Source of the DNA: Spirodela intermedia
Lineage: Eukaryota; Streptophyta; Magnoliopsida; Alismatales; Araceae
Length of the DNA stretch: 64,000 nt
Direction: 5' to 3'
Assembly (NCBI GenBank): GCA_902729315.2
Contig: LR746266.1
Location: 253,001 to 317,000 of the forward strand
This document shows, one piece after another, positions 1-20,693 of the stretch. The notes beneath the pieces are model-generated. The model worked only from the letters and a program-made list of their open reading frames with translations, did no database searches and had not been told where the DNA came from. Positions within the stretch are counted from its first letter, which is position 1. Each line of letters starts with the position of its first letter. The position numbers were made by a program, and so were the translations under genes.

Positions 1-19
1 AAATGTTAATTTTCTGTAG

Positions 20-8155
<8,136 letters not shown>

Positions 8156-8168
8156 GGGTACGTAGCAC

Positions 8169-8192
8169 TTCTCTCTCTCTCTCTCTCTCTCT
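8169..8192 (+). repeat. (CT)n tract in P5CS 3' UTR
   Basis: A perfect CT run of about 24 bases starts 14 bases after the P5CS stop codon, on the sense strand. Confidence 0.95.
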
Positions 8193-8362
8193 GTCATCCT
8201 TCCTGATTGCCCTCGCTTCGTCTGAAACTCAGAGGAGCCGCTCAGCTGTCGCGTGGAAGAAGAAAGCCTGCCGGGTACGCTCTTCTCTCTCTTTCAGTGC
8301 TCATCTTCAGGTCCCCTCCAACCGTAGGAATCCCCCGGCATGGACGCCCGTCTTCATCTCCC

Positions 8363-8368
8363 AATAAA
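8363..8368 (+). terminator. Possible poly(A) signal of P5CS
   Basis: AATAAA lies 208 bases after the stop codon. The position suits a plant near-upstream element, but this is motif-only evidence. Confidence 0.4.
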
Positions 8369-8734
8369 CCACCCGCCCTGGATGGATATTTATGCCCGGT
8401 TGTGATCTCTGTGTGACCATTTTTGAATGGCAGACTGCAGAGATTTTATTTATGAACGTTGACGATCATAGTAGCTAACCAGGATAAATTACCGTTTAAA
8501 ATCATAGCTTAACGCGATAATAACATACCGGAGGAGGAGGAGGAGGCGTGTCTCTTTGGGCTGATGGGTCGTCATCATCGACCCAAGAAGCCCCCCTATG
8601 GGCCGTCTGTTGGGCCCGAGTAGTGTGGGAGCTCAGAAGTGGGCTCCTTTATGGGGTCCAAAAGCCGGTAATTGGATACCCCGTTCAGTCATTTGCGTCG
8701 TACCTTTCTGTGCAATAAGACAAGGTGTGCAAGT

Positions 8735-8772
<38 letters not shown>

Positions 8773-9296
8773 CTTGTCGTGCAGCGTTTCATCGTGCGCA
8801 GTGGGTGGGTTTTCTTACTAAAAATAAGTTATTTTGTGGGTAGCAAATTATACGTAGCGAGGTATCCTCACGACGTGGCCGACCTTTTTAATGAGTAGGG
8901 ATTCCTCTCCTGGTCAATTTATATGTCGCATCAAAGTACTTTGAAGAGCCATCTCTCTAGGCGAATAATAGCCGCGTTGACTATTTCACGTATTTCCTCA
9001 GATTAAGAGCCTTTTCCTTGACCAGTAAATTGAAGTGTTTTTCCCCCCCTTCAAATTAAAAATACTAAAAATAGATTAAAATGGATTTATCTGGGGAAAC
9101 TATATCATGATAATCAGTTGTTAATCCCCGCACAAATCTCTTTATATATATATATATATAAATATTCAAAAGGACTTATCTCTCAAAAAAGTATGCATTT
9201 TTTTGGAATAGAAATATAACCCGAAAATAGTGAAATTCGTGCTCATGTTTGCATCATATTTGTATGAAAACTGCAGCCTGAAAAAGAGCGTTTTTT

Positions 9297-9321
9297 AATA
9301 TATTTAATATATTTAATATAT
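9297..9321 (+). promoter_or_regulatory. TATA-like element of FPGS
   Basis: A triplicated TTAATATA-type stretch lies about 175-200 bases before the FPGS ATG. A transcription start near 9345 would give a leader of about 150 bases. This is motif-based only. Confidence 0.45.
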
Positions 9322-9495
9322 TTTTTCAGACTGTGTGGGTAGTACAGCACATAACAGATCGACTGTTATCCCACACTCCCGTGGCAGGCAGCTGCGCCGT
9401 CAATCCCGCCGCCAACCGTCGCCCGTCCCTGCTCGACGGGGAAGCTCCTCCCTCTCCCCCGGCTTCTTCCCTGGCCCCCGGGCGTCCTTCCGGAC

Positions 9496-10887
9496 ATGGC
9501 CGAAGGTGCGTGGTTCCCTCCCCTTCCTCTCGTCTCTTGTTCGGAGCCTTCCTGTATCTCCCCACATCCCCTGTTTTCGTGCGAAGTAGATGCCGGAGCT
9601 CGGGCCGCGGAGGAGAGGGGACGGCAAGCTTCCCCTTACGAGGAGGCGTTGGCCTGCTTGTCCTCCCTCATCACCCGGCGCACCCGGGCCGACGGCGCCA
9701 ACAAAGGGGATCATTTTGATTTGCTTTTCGACTACATCAAGGTTTAATTTTGCCTTCCGCTTCTTCTTCTTCTTCTTCTTCTTCTTCTCCCAGATTGGTG
9801 TCGGTAGATTTCATTTTGAATTCGTCGGGTGCTCGACGATGTAGATTCTAGAATTGGAAGGCCCGATTTCTCAGCTGCGAGTCATCCATGTCGCTGGAAC
9901 AAAAGGGAAGGTAACAGCAGACTCGCCGAGTGAATTGTTTCCTCTCTGGATCTCCGTTCCCTGCGCTGGGCTGATGAACGGGGTATCTGCCGACCTAGGG
10001 TTCGACGTGCACGTTCTCCGAGTCCATTCTTCGCTGCTGCGGCTTTCGCACCGGGCTCTTCACGTCTCCTCACCTGATCGACGTGCGCGAGAGGTTCCGA
10101 CTGGACGGGTGAGCTCCTAGAACACAAGCTAACGTCGATCTCATTGCTGTGCTCTCGGCGGCGTGGCCGGTTCCTCGGAATTAGCCCTTCCCAATTGCCT
10201 AAATGCTGGTCGGATTCCATAGATGCGATATCTCCGAGGAGAAGTTTTTGGAGTACTTCTGGTGGTGCTGGCGCAGACTGCAGGTGGGCAAACACCATTC
10301 ACACCGTTTCCAGTTTCCGAGGATTTCTGCCGGCTTACATCGTCTGATACGGCGGTCTCTTCTCCTCTCCGAGGAGCGACCTCGCCGTCCTCTTCAATGA
10401 TTACCGATCTTCTTGCCTCCACGATAATGCCTGCTCGCTATATTCTTTCTCCCTCTTTCATGATTCTACCAGCTGGTTCGCAGGAGAAAACCAACGAAGA
10501 TGTTCCCATGCCCTCCTATTTCCGGTTCCTTGCCCTGCTTGCGTTCAAGATATTCGCCGCTGAGAAGGTCCGTTCTACAGCCATTTTTCTCTGGCCCCTT
10601 TGTTGAGAATATGGTTTCCATACAGTTGTCATAGCACCCATCATCATTATCTATCAGAAAGTCGTCGTTTTTTGTCAACAGCCGTGGAGCAAGGTCGTGT
10701 TTCTTTCTACTTCCCCGCATGGTTTCTACTGGACCTGTAGTCACAGTGGTTCAGTTCTCGTGATGTCTCGCAATTTCCTGAATGAGTTGAGACGACGTGC
10801 AGGAGGTGGAAGAAAGAACAAACCGACCTCTTATGATGCTGCTAATCAGCTCAGTGGATGACAATCAGAAACGCACACCAAGATATG

Positions 10888-10925
<38 letters not shown>

Positions 10926-13679
10926 TCTTGGGTAACTTTGAAATCATGTCTCAACAGTTTCAGTAGATGAATGAAGTCTAGACAAGCTGTTTTGCGACAG
11001 TGTTTTGCAAACTTGCCGTTCTTCAAGGCTCCCCAGCTCCAGATATCCTCTGTAGGAGACTTAGAATCTTTATCAGGTCAATATCTTGCCTTCTGTTGGG
11101 CAAGATATTGCAGAGAACAGGTTAAGTGATCAAAAAAATGTTTTCTTTTCTTGTCACCACCTCCTTTATCACAACCCTTCATTGAGTTCCACATTAGATC
11201 AGACGATTCAGACTCAAGTCTGGGTAAACGTCGACACAACGAGGGTTGACTTGTCTGGCTCGTCGGATCTTTGTTGGAGACTTTGACCTTGCTACTTTAG
11301 CACCAACTATGGAAGGGTGGGTCTCCTCTGCGTGGGGATGTGGAAGATGTTCAAGCCAGTGAATAATCTCAGCGATTAGTAGTTCCTCCTCCCAGGAGAT
11401 TAATTGATGACAGTGATGTGAATAATGTGTTCTAAACGTATGCTGTTTATTAGTCTGAGGAGAATTTTTGAGTTATGAAACAGAAATGCTTCTCTAAAAA
11501 AATGAAGGATTCGGGAATGAGCCCCCTCACCTGATCTACACTTTCTCCATGAAGGTAGATGTGGCAATTCTAGAAGTCGGCCTGGGCGGAAAGTTCGACG
11601 CAACTAATGTGGTGCGTGAGTCATCGATTCGTCGCCGTTCAATATCTTCTCTTTATCCAATTGGGCTCTGTTGAAAACAAGATCACGAGCATCTGGTTTC
11701 TCCTTCTCATGCCGACTTTTTGAATCGAGTGGGCCCGGGGTTGACTATCGGTACTTGTTCTTCAGGTGCAGGCACCTGTTGTCTGCGGAATTTCTTCTCT
11801 GGGCTATGACCACATGGAAATTCTTGGTAATTTATCTGGCACCAAGTCTCTGCTTTCTTCCTAATCACCCCTACTATCTATCTATCTATCTATCTATCTA
11901 TCAGGCATATGAAAAATCTGGGTTTTTCGGATCTATTTCTGGATGGACTGAGATATCTAGCCTCGAGTGGTTTTCCTCATCACATGCTGCAGCTGTTTTC
12001 TCTTCGGCAACAGTTATTTGACAATGTCTGGTTCATCCTTTGCCGGGCTGGACAGGAAACACGCTCAGAGAAATCGCCGGGGAGAAGGCCGGCATCCTCA
12101 AGGTTTTCCTCTGCAGTGAACTCTCAGAGAACAGCTCTCTGGACCGTGTTTCAGAACCTCTATGCCATCTCAATTTCTCCTTTCATTTCATCACAGCATG
12201 GCGTTCCGGCCTTCACTGTCCCTCAGCCCGAAGAAGCAATGGCCGCCCTCAAGGAGAAGGCCTCCCAGCTGGGAGTAAGTTCCTTGGCTCCCAGGCTAAT
12301 ACGTAGACATTTACTTCTGCTCTGAAACCGTGCACCTGATAGATCCCTCTGGAGGTGGCGCCGCCGCTGGATACATGGTCACTAAAGGGCCAGAAGCTTG
12401 GGCTCCAAGGGGAGCATCAATATGCAAATGCGGGCCTTGCGGTCGTCTTGTGTCGCACCTGGCTCCAAAGGACTGGAAATATGGGGGAGGCCCTTCTTCC
12501 ATGTGGCGTGAGTATCCTTCTGAAGAAATTTCTCCTTCTCTATGCTATACAGAGAAGATGATCCTCTGTTTTCCATTTGGCGCAGGCCGATCTACCCGAG
12601 CAGTTCATCAGAGGGCTGGCGACAAGCCAGATGCAGGGCCGCGCCCAAGTCGTCGTTGACCCGGTCGTCAGCCATCAGGGTCCAAGGAATTCTGGTTTCA
12701 GGCCTCTGGTTTTCTATTTGGACGGTGCTCACAGCCCAGAGAGCATGGAAATGTGCGCGAAATGGTTTTCTTCCATCATCAAGGAAGACTCCCAGGAGGA
12801 GGGCCCGGGGGAAGGGAGGTTGGACGATAATGCCAATGCCCAGCAGGTGACAGATTGCTTTTCTTCTTTCTTTCTTCTTTGTGTGTGTGTGTGTGTTCTT
12901 GTAGGTGATGCTAAAACCAGACGAACTGCAGATCCTTTTGTTTAATTGCATGCCTCAGAGAGACCCTCGGTTGCTTCTCCCGCGCTTGCTGAATACCTGC
13001 TCTAATCATGGTAATCGATGCCTCCTTTTGTTCTGAAGATGCCGATTCTGCCATGGGTTGCTGCATAATCCGCCCTCCTTGCGATTGGATTCCAGGGGTC
13101 CACTTCCACAAGGCCATCTTTGTCCCCAGCCAGTCAGCATTCAACCAGGTGGGCTCCCACTCGCCGCCGGCGGACAGTCCTCAGGTTGATCTCTCATGGC
13201 AGAGGACACTCCAGAGAGCGTGGGAGAGCCTCCATGGCGGAGACAGAGGTATCCTCCTGCTTCGCGCTGAAAGTCAAAAGGGTTTTGATCCGGGATGCTT
13301 GAATTTCACAAACCAAGAAAAAAAATATGAATAGGCATCGATCGGTATGCTCAGGGGGAGCCTTGTTCTGTCTCAATGTGATTCCAGATTCGGTCAACGA
13401 GGCCAAGGAAGATGCCCGGCCGGATGCCGCGGAGTACACGAGGAGCTGCGTATTTCCTTCTCTCCCTCTGGCTATCAAGTGGCTGAGAGACGGCTCCCAG
13501 CAGAATCAGATCGTTCGTTTCCAGGTATGCAGAAAAAGACAAGTTTTTTTTGGCTGCGGCCTTCCTTCCGGACCTCTGCCCGTTGACCCGCGGGTTTTGT
13601 TGGCTTCCTCGCCGTTTAGGTGCTGGTGACCGGGTCCCTGCATCTGGTGGGCGATGTGCTGAGATTGCTGAAGAGGTGA
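9496..13679 (+). CDS. FPGS: Folylpolyglutamate synthase
   Basis: FPGS adds gamma-linked glutamates to folates, an ATP-dependent Mur-ligase-fold reaction. Sixteen exons: 9496-9505, 9590-9741, 9845-9910, 9999-10108, 10223-10283, 10484-10567, 11555-11611, 11766-11826, 12056-12102, 12197-12274, 12343-12507, 12586-12846, 12905-13010, 13096-13248, 13388-13524, 13620-13679. They join in frame to 535 residues. Seen in the translation: the P-loop AGTKGKGST (residues about 71-79, split by an intron), [67 protein letters not shown], and a C-terminal [15 protein letters not shown]. The first coding exon is only 10 bases; it was chosen because 9496 is the only ATG in context and the splice restores the conserved frame. 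No clear transit peptide is seen, so a cytosolic form is most likely. Confidence 0.93.
9760..9788 (+). repeat. (CTT)n microsatellite in FPGS intron 2
   Basis: A near-perfect CTT run lies between exons 2 and 3 and ends about 55 bases before the acceptor. Confidence 0.9.
10890..10922 (+). repeat. (GA)n microsatellite in FPGS intron 6
   Basis: A GA run lies in the roughly 1 kb intron 6. Here GA, not CT, is on the sense strand. Confidence 0.9.
11874..11902 (+). repeat. (CTAT)n microsatellite in FPGS intron 8
   Basis: About seven copies of CTAT lie within the intron between 11826 and 12056. Confidence 0.9.
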
Positions 13680-13841
13680 GCGTCCCTCTTAGCCCGTGTG
13701 GAAAGCTCTCATTTTTTCTGCCACGTCGTCCCTCTCCGCGTTGACTTGTTCTTCACTTGCCCTCGAAATGTCAGCATTGTCCGTTTTTCTTCCCCCTCAC
13801 GTCGTTACTTTCCGAAATCCCGCCTAAGGAACTTCATCTCC

Positions 13842-13847
13842 AATAAA
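13842..13847 (+). terminator. Possible poly(A) signal of FPGS
   Basis: AATAAA lies 163 bases after the stop codon and 22 bases before a (CT)n tract. Motif-only evidence. Confidence 0.4.
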
Positions 13848-13866
13848 AGTCTTTAAAAATGCGTGA

Positions 13867-13868
<2 letters not shown>

Positions 13869-13898
<30 letters not shown>
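13869..13898 (+). repeat. (CT)n tract downstream of FPGS
   Basis: A perfect sense-strand CT run lies about 190 bases after the FPGS stop codon. Confidence 0.95.
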
Positions 13899-13899
<1 letters not shown>

Positions 13900-14708
13900 A
13901 GTGCGGGCTCAGCTCCCCGCGTCCAGACCCCCGGACGGCGTCAACGCTTTCCTTCTCTCGGGGATTGGACGGTCAGGATTTTCTTGTGGGCCCCACCGCA
14001 GCCATCGGAATAAATCCCAACGGTCGGCCCGGGAAACGGGGCCGGGCCACCCAAAAGCATCTCTAGTTCAGGCCACTCGGGAACTGGTCCTAGAGCCCGG
14101 GGGCGGGCCTAAATGGATGGGGCCCGGGCATAAAAAGGGCCCACTAGGAACCTGATTTCTGGGCTTTTGGACATAAAAGGTCCAGACCGGCATCGAGCCC
14201 GGACCCCCGGTAACGAGAATATCATTTTACTTTAATTTTAAAAACTAATTTATTATTCTTAAAAGCTAATTAGTAAAAGAACCTGGCTCCCGTCATGGGG
14301 GAGCGGGTCCTTCTCTCGCACGTGCGGTGTTTTTAAAAAAAGTAAAAAACAACAGGAAGGTGGGTTGGAGGGGGGATTTTCTCGCATGACGCGATAAATC
14401 CCCCGGGTAATCGCGATAAATTGAAAGGGACAAGCGTGGGTATGTAGGGAAACAGCTTGCGTTATCCGAGGGGCTACGGTGACATGGAATGAAACGCAAC
14501 TACTATCCTATCGTCCGCCGCGGTAGATCTGATAGCGCCTCCTCCTCGCCGCCGCTCCGCCACCGCTCCGCCGCTGTTGGACTGTTCCCCCCGGATTCTT
14601 CCCCCCCGAGGGCTCTTCATCCCGTGTTTCGGGCGCTGCGAGGTTTTCTAGGGCTCGGGAGAGGCACAGCAGGGCGGCGTCGCGGTAGTTGCTTCCGCTC
14701 CGGTGGCG

Positions 14709-17700
14709 ATGGCGGCTTTCGGCGGCGGCGGCGCCGGGAGGGGAGGGGTCGGCGGGACGAGGGTCGTCGGGGACTACATATTCGGGCGGATGATAGGGCG
14801 GGGATCGTTCTCTGACGTGTGGCTCGCGCGGCACCGCGTTCACGGGACGGAGGTGGCGGTGAAGGAGATTCCCATGGAGAGGCTGAGCAAGAAGCTCCAG
14901 GAGAGCCTCCTATCCGAGATCGTCATACTGAAGAAGATCGAGCATCCTAACATCATTGCACTATACGACATCATCGAGGTGACCATCCGTTTCTTCTCGC
15001 AGATCATTTTCTCTCGTTTGGGGATTTTCGTGTCGAGACGTAGCCGGTCGCTCTTCCTACCACGCATCCTCTTTAGTTTTAATGCCGGTGAAAAATTAGC
15101 CGCCATGAGGTCTCCCTCGTCACATCGGCTGAGCAAAAATTTCCGGTGCAATGCAACTTGCGATGCGAAATTTCAATCAGCCGACCGACCGATGCCTCTC
15201 CCCGTGCAATTTTTAGGGGGAAATATAAATAAGACGGTATACAGCCGTCAACGTGAATATCTGTTCCTCATCCCTATCTGCCCATCGCCGTGGCCTTCCT
15301 CTCGCCGTGTACTGCTTTACGGACATCGTTGGGTATTTAGAGCCATCTCAGGTCGTGCATGGGAGAACATAAGTCACCAAGTTCCTGTTCATGGCTGGAA
15401 ACTTGGAAGATTCCTTCACTGGGCAGCTTCTCTGCCGGCTGGTGATGAATATCAGAATTGCTTTCTACGTGTAAATGTTCCATCAATTTGAGATCAGTGT
15501 GCAGAATTGCATGCCCGAGGATCAAGGCAACCAGGAAAGAAAATAAAAAAAATGAAGGCACTTACTCGAACTGTTCAAGAACACTTACTGTTCAAGAACA
15601 CTTACTCGAACTGTGTCCCAACATCAGACCCACACTATTTGGGTTACCTTTCCAGCTGCTTAGTTTTGATAACTTTGCAAAATGCAATGTACGAGAGATT
15701 TTGAGAGTGGAAAGTCTTAGTTGAGCGGTATCTCAAGGTCAGCCAGGCCCAGCCCATCTTGAACTGGTTTCTGTCTGCATCACTTCGATCTGTTCATGCT
15801 GGGATCCTTTTGGCGACTGCCGTACTAACTAACTCAGAGACCACCCAGAATGCTTGTCGATGAATGTTGACCTGCAGCTCTTGGTTTGGGCCTCGGTTGA
15901 TAAACCAACTCACATGGTCGAGACCGTAATTCATGCTGACAAAATGATCTTACAGAAGATATGCGATTTGGCTTTGAGGGTCAGGATCTCTGAGATGAAG
16001 TTGGCAAGAATCTACCCTCACCATTTTCATCACTATTTTCATGCCCTATTTTCGTCACTATTTTCATGCTCAACTACGCTGCATAGAGACTTATGTGTAA
16101 TGTTCTTTCCAGTGTCCAAAAACGATATATATTGTTTTGGAGTACTGCCGAGGTGGTGATCTATCCATGTACATTCAGCGCCACGGAAGAGTTCCAGAAG
16201 CAACAGCAAAATACTTCATGCAACAATTAGGTATGATAGAAGACAATTTAATTCGATGTGCTATGTTTTTCATTTCTCTCATCTGTACATTACCTCTTTC
16301 GTAGACTAGGAAACGTCTTCTCATAGCTTACTACTAAAAAGCTTTGTTTCCCTTTCAGCCAATGGTTTGCAGGTCCTTCACAGACACAATCTTATCCACC
16401 GGGATCTAAAACCACAGGTGTGGGCAGTTCACACATCTCCTCCTTTAGCATGGCACAGGCTGCAAAGTTTACCTCTTTCAGAATTATATTTGACGTATGT
16501 GCTAGATGCTTTCTTGCATTAAATCAATATGCCCATCTCTGTGAAAACGCTTCTCGTTGTGATAGATAGCATGAGTGGTGTACTTCTCATTGTTCCCTTG
16601 AATTATGCAGTATACTTGGGAAGCAAATCCCCCACATTTTCAGTATTTGAGCTGTGGTGCCAAGTTATTTTCTCCCGAATATTTCTTTCTAAAATGCCAT
16701 TCAAATGTTAAACTCTTGTTTTGTCTTTTTCTGCATATTAATCTCTTTAACAAATACTATGAACTCGGGTCTACGGTAGCCCGTAGCTTTGCCCTTTAAA
16801 GCACTGGCCTGACCAAACTATAGTTGATGTTTTGCACAGTTTCGGTCCGTTTCTGCTCTTTATCAGACCATGGAATTCATCTTTTCTTTGATGGCCGTGA
16901 AATGTGATGTCCCAGTGTTTGACATGCACTCACGCGAAGTTCATATTTGCTGGTTTTCTCTTACTGTCCAGCTTAGTTACCTGTGAAATGATATAAAAAT
17001 GGAATATGCGCCTGCCCATGTCATTGTTATCTCGTGCTCATTGCCTTCTTCTTTTGAACAGAATCTTCTGCTGTCCTCGAATGATGTCAACGCTACGCTG
17101 AAGATTGCTGACTTTGGTTTTGCAAGGTGAAGTGCTTCTGTCAAAAGAGTCAATTATTCTGTATGTTACAGGTGACCAGTCGATTGTTTTTAGTTCCTAC
17201 ATGTTGCTCTACCTGTCGAATGAATCCCCTGGTCTGTGCACAACGGTTTCAACCTCACTCTGTTCGATTTATCTTCTGAGACCTTCTTATGTGCAAAACA
17301 TATATATATATCTATATCGTGCGCAGAACTTGGAGGGTTAAGTGAAGGGGATATGGTAAGGTAAAATGTCTAGGGGTGGGAAAACCTCATTTCACTTCTC
17401 GAGTGCTGGGTTGATCAGTGATGAAGCTTGAAGATTGATGCTAAGAAGAAATTGGGACTTTGGAAAATTTTGGGTGGTCCAACATTCATTTGAAAAAGAC
17501 AGCCAGCCGTTCACTACTTCAAGTTAATGAATAATATCCACAAAAAACTCCCATACCTTCTCTGATGGGGAAATTACTCTTCATGAATACCCCAAATCCC
17601 TGTGTGGTTTGAGTGCAAACAGAATAAACGATTTTGTTTTATAATCTTACTTTTTTAGCCTGAGAAAGTTGTGGTGAATCAGAATATACAAGGTTTTTTT

Positions 17701-20314
17701 TTTTTACGGTGGATTAATTATTTTTTTTCATAAAAAAAATGAGCTAATACAAAAGTTCATACCTTTGAGAGATGATTTACCAGAGTATCAACAGTGGAAT
17801 TTTTTGACCATCTCCAGGCCTCTACAGCCCCGGGGTCTGGCAGAGACTCTCTGTGGTTCTCCTCTCTACATGGCACCAGAAATAATGCAACTGCAGAAAT
17901 ATGACGCCAAGGTGATTTGTATCCTCTGATAGGAAATTTCCCTCTGAGATGGCTGTCATTCTGAAATCAGGCTGTACTCGTTACAGGCAGACCTCTGGAG
18001 CATTGGTGTCATATTGTTCCAGCTTGTGACTGGGAAAACTCCATTCAATGGAAATAGTCAGATCGAGGTGCCTATTGTTCTCTCTTAATTTCTTATCATA
18101 ATCTGTTGAATGCGAATATTTGCCAGAAACTTTAACAGCTGTATAGTCAATAAAGGGGTCTCATGTCTATCTTTCTGTCGATCCAGTTACTTCAGAATAT
18201 TATGAAGTCAACGGAGTTGCATTTTCCTCCTGACAGCAATGATTTGAGCTTCGACTGTGTCAATCTATGTCAAAAGCTGCTGCGTCGAAATCCAGGTTTT
18301 ATTGTGTTTCCAACACGTTCCTATTTATCTTATCTGAAAATATTTTATCTTTTCTAAAATATGGTGCATTTCATAAAAGGGATTTCTTTCCTCCACATGC
18401 TTGTTATAAATGGTGGAGAATAACAAGGGTTTACTAGTCTAAAGTGGGTTTTCTCCTTGGGCAGTTGGAGAAAAAATTCCATAAAAAGCAAAAGAGAACT
18501 GAACATATTTTATTTTATTTTATTTTATTTTTTGTTGAGAAATTTATGATCAGACCCTAGAGGAGAACTTTCGGTAAGATAATTTTATGAAAATGAATGA
18601 CGATTACCTCTGGCTGTTTCTCTGTCAAATTGTAAAGCCCTTACCTTTTTCCTCTTTTCTGAACACAATTCATATTCCTTCCAGTCGAGCGGTTGTCGTT
18701 TGAAGAATTCTTCAACAACAGGTTTCTCTCAGATCAACCGCTGGACGAGCCACTAAGGTGAGAGGTGCAAGTTCCCTCGTCACACCAACGTCTGCTCCTG
18801 TGTGTAGAGCTAACACACACATCGTTCAGGATCAGCCCGGCATTAGCTGAATCTGTCCGAGTACCAGAGGAGGCCTCTCAAGAGGAATGCCTCCCCTTCC
18901 TATTTGAGGATGAGCCCGGCGGGCAGGAAGGCAGCTCGGCCATGTTTACAAGGAGTCCCTCAGTCCAGTGTACGACCAGCAGGATAGAAGGAATCAGATC
19001 TTTGCCCACCAAGAACACAAGGCATTCCTCAACAAGGCCGGCCGCACATGGATTCAGAGTTCATAGTAATGTAGACAGAGCGCCACGGTCTGGTGATTCT
19101 TCCAATAACACGGATGCGCTCTCTAGATGTGCTACTGGGCACAAGCAAGAAACTCCCGCTTCCGGCAGCAATTTCAGTTCACCCTTGGCTAGAACAGGGA
19201 GAGAGGTCAGGTCACCAATGGAGCAGAGCCCAGTAAGATTTCCCTCAAAAGGTAACTAGCCGCTGCTGCTGCTGGCCTTCTTCCCCCTGTTACTTCCTCA
19301 TATTCTAAGCCATGCCAAGTAGCCTGACGGTGATATGTTTCTTTTTCTGTGTGTAGATCCGATGGCAGCAGAGTCACTAGAGTTGATAGATCAGGATTAT
19401 GTTCTAGTTTCTGGGCCGCCCATGGAGGCTTCGTCTTCATCAGTAAGTGCATCCCGGACATGCAACTCGCCATGCACCTCTCAAGTTTCCCCCATTGCAT
19501 CTTCGAGGAACTGTGCATTAAGTGCACCGATAAAAATAACTGGTGCAGCGATTAATAAAGTCTGCACAGCTGAGAGCCTGGACAGTCCCAGCACCCCCTC
19601 TGTGACCTCACAAGGATCAACAGATATGGGGGATGCCATGGAGCAGCCGTCGAGTCACTACCAGACTAGAATCAGATCTCTGCAGCAGTGCGCAGCCTCT
19701 GTTTCCGAGCTGGTCGGAGAAAAGGTAACCCACAGTTTCCATGTCGTCCATCTTCCTGCATCCCCATCCTCGTGGGCACCGCCCTGATTGTGGAGCTCGT
19801 GTGTGAAGTTCGGGGTGGGGAGGTACCTGGAAGCCTTCTCGATCCAGCTGGTGGTTCTGGCGATTTGGAAGCAGGCGCTTCACATATGCCACGCGCAGGC
19901 CGCGTCGGCTCTCGAAGGAGGCCCCTCCCGAGAGATCAGAGACAAGAAGGACGCATCCAGCTCCGAAGAACTCGGCGGCGCACAGCCTCAGCAGCTCAGC
20001 AGTGAGGTCTCCTCTCAGATCGAGAGAGCTTTCCTTATCGAAGTCGGCCGCGCCGATGAACTCGCCAGAGAGCTCGGCCCCGTCGACGGTGCGCGCACCC
20101 TCCAGAATCCCTCTCTTCAATGCTAGAGATATTCTTCTTCTCCAGCATTTTTCAAAATCTCACACATCGGAAGTTCATTCCCGATCTATCATTATCTTTG
20201 TTCTCTGCACTGACGGACGGATCGATCGGATGCAGAGGCCACGGAGATGCCCGACGCGATGGAGATGGTGTTCCAGGCGGCCCTCACGCTCGGCCGAAAC
20301 GGGGCGGTACGCAG

Positions 20315-20367
<53 letters not shown>

Positions 20368-20693
20368 GGACCTCCCCGATCTGCGATCTCTACTCCCTCG
20401 TCCCTCCGCCCTCCGCCGTTGGCCTTCCGCTAAATAACGTCACTGCCGCCTCGCAGGTGGACGAGCTGATGGAGAACATGGAGAACGCGGCGGCGGCGTA
20501 CTCGAGGGCGGTGCGGCTGCTCTACTTCCTGCTGGTGGAGGCGCCGTCGCTCATCCTGAACCCGCCCTTCTCCCTCACCAACTCCGATCGGTTCCGCCTC
20601 CGCTCGTACATCGACGTCCTCACCAGCCGCCAGAGCCAGCCGCGGTCGGCGAGGATCAACCTACTCAAGTGCGACGACCAGGGGAGCCCCTGA
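14709..20693 (+). CDS. ATG1: ATG1-type autophagy serine/threonine kinase
   Basis: This kinase starts autophagosome formation, normally in a complex with ATG13, ATG11 and ATG101. Thirteen exons: 14709-14978, 16113-16230, 16359-16417, 17062-17126, 17818-17911, 17987-18067, 18187-18295, 18685-18757, 18830-19251, 19357-19724, 19809-20088, 20236-20306, 20457-20693. They join in frame to 748 residues. The kinase domain is roughly residues 20-285: glycine loop [16 protein letters not shown] lysine, catalytic [23 protein letters not shown] and [13 protein letters not shown] serine-rich linker (about 300-530) is followed by a helical C-terminal region with the ATG1-typical [20 protein letters not shown] and [20 protein letters not shown], the expected ATG13-binding MIT tandem. 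Both domains argue for full-length ATG1b/c-like rather than the short kinase-only ATG1t. The first exon is GC-rich and glycine-rich after the ATG. Confidence 0.95.
20315..20364 (+). repeat. (CT)n tract filling ATG1 intron 12
   Basis: About 50 bases of CT repeat occupy one third of the 150-base intron 20307-20456, beginning 8 bases after the donor. Confidence 0.95.

Larger units (their letters stand above)
8156..9495. other. P5CS 3' UTR and FPGS upstream region
   Basis: There is no supportable gene here. The stretch holds the P5CS 3' UTR with its CT tract, a second (CT)n at 8739-8769, TGGGCC-type motifs around 8570-8630, a (TA)n run near 9143-9160, and AT-rich DNA leading to the FPGS core promoter. 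Confidence 0.7.
13680..14708. other. FPGS 3' region and ATG1 upstream region
   Basis: No gene is seen. The stretch contains the FPGS 3' UTR, GC-rich DNA with repeated GGGCCC/GGCCCGGG-type words (14030-14130), a short AT-rich segment (14220-14280), and the GC-rich ATG1 leader (about 14500-14708). Confidence 0.65.

Noticed and set aside
9333-9719. Basic, serine-rich open frames upstream of FPGS that resemble a transit peptide
   Set aside because: They begin at GTG, not ATG, and neither frame can be spliced into exon 2 with the phase the conserved protein needs.
20120-20437. Open frames dominated by alternating Leu-Ser or Arg-Glu
   Set aside because: They are translations of (CT)n/(GA)n microsatellites and overlap ATG1 exon 12 and its intron; similar artefacts occur at 25,000, 33,300, 60,870, 62,650 and 63,420.
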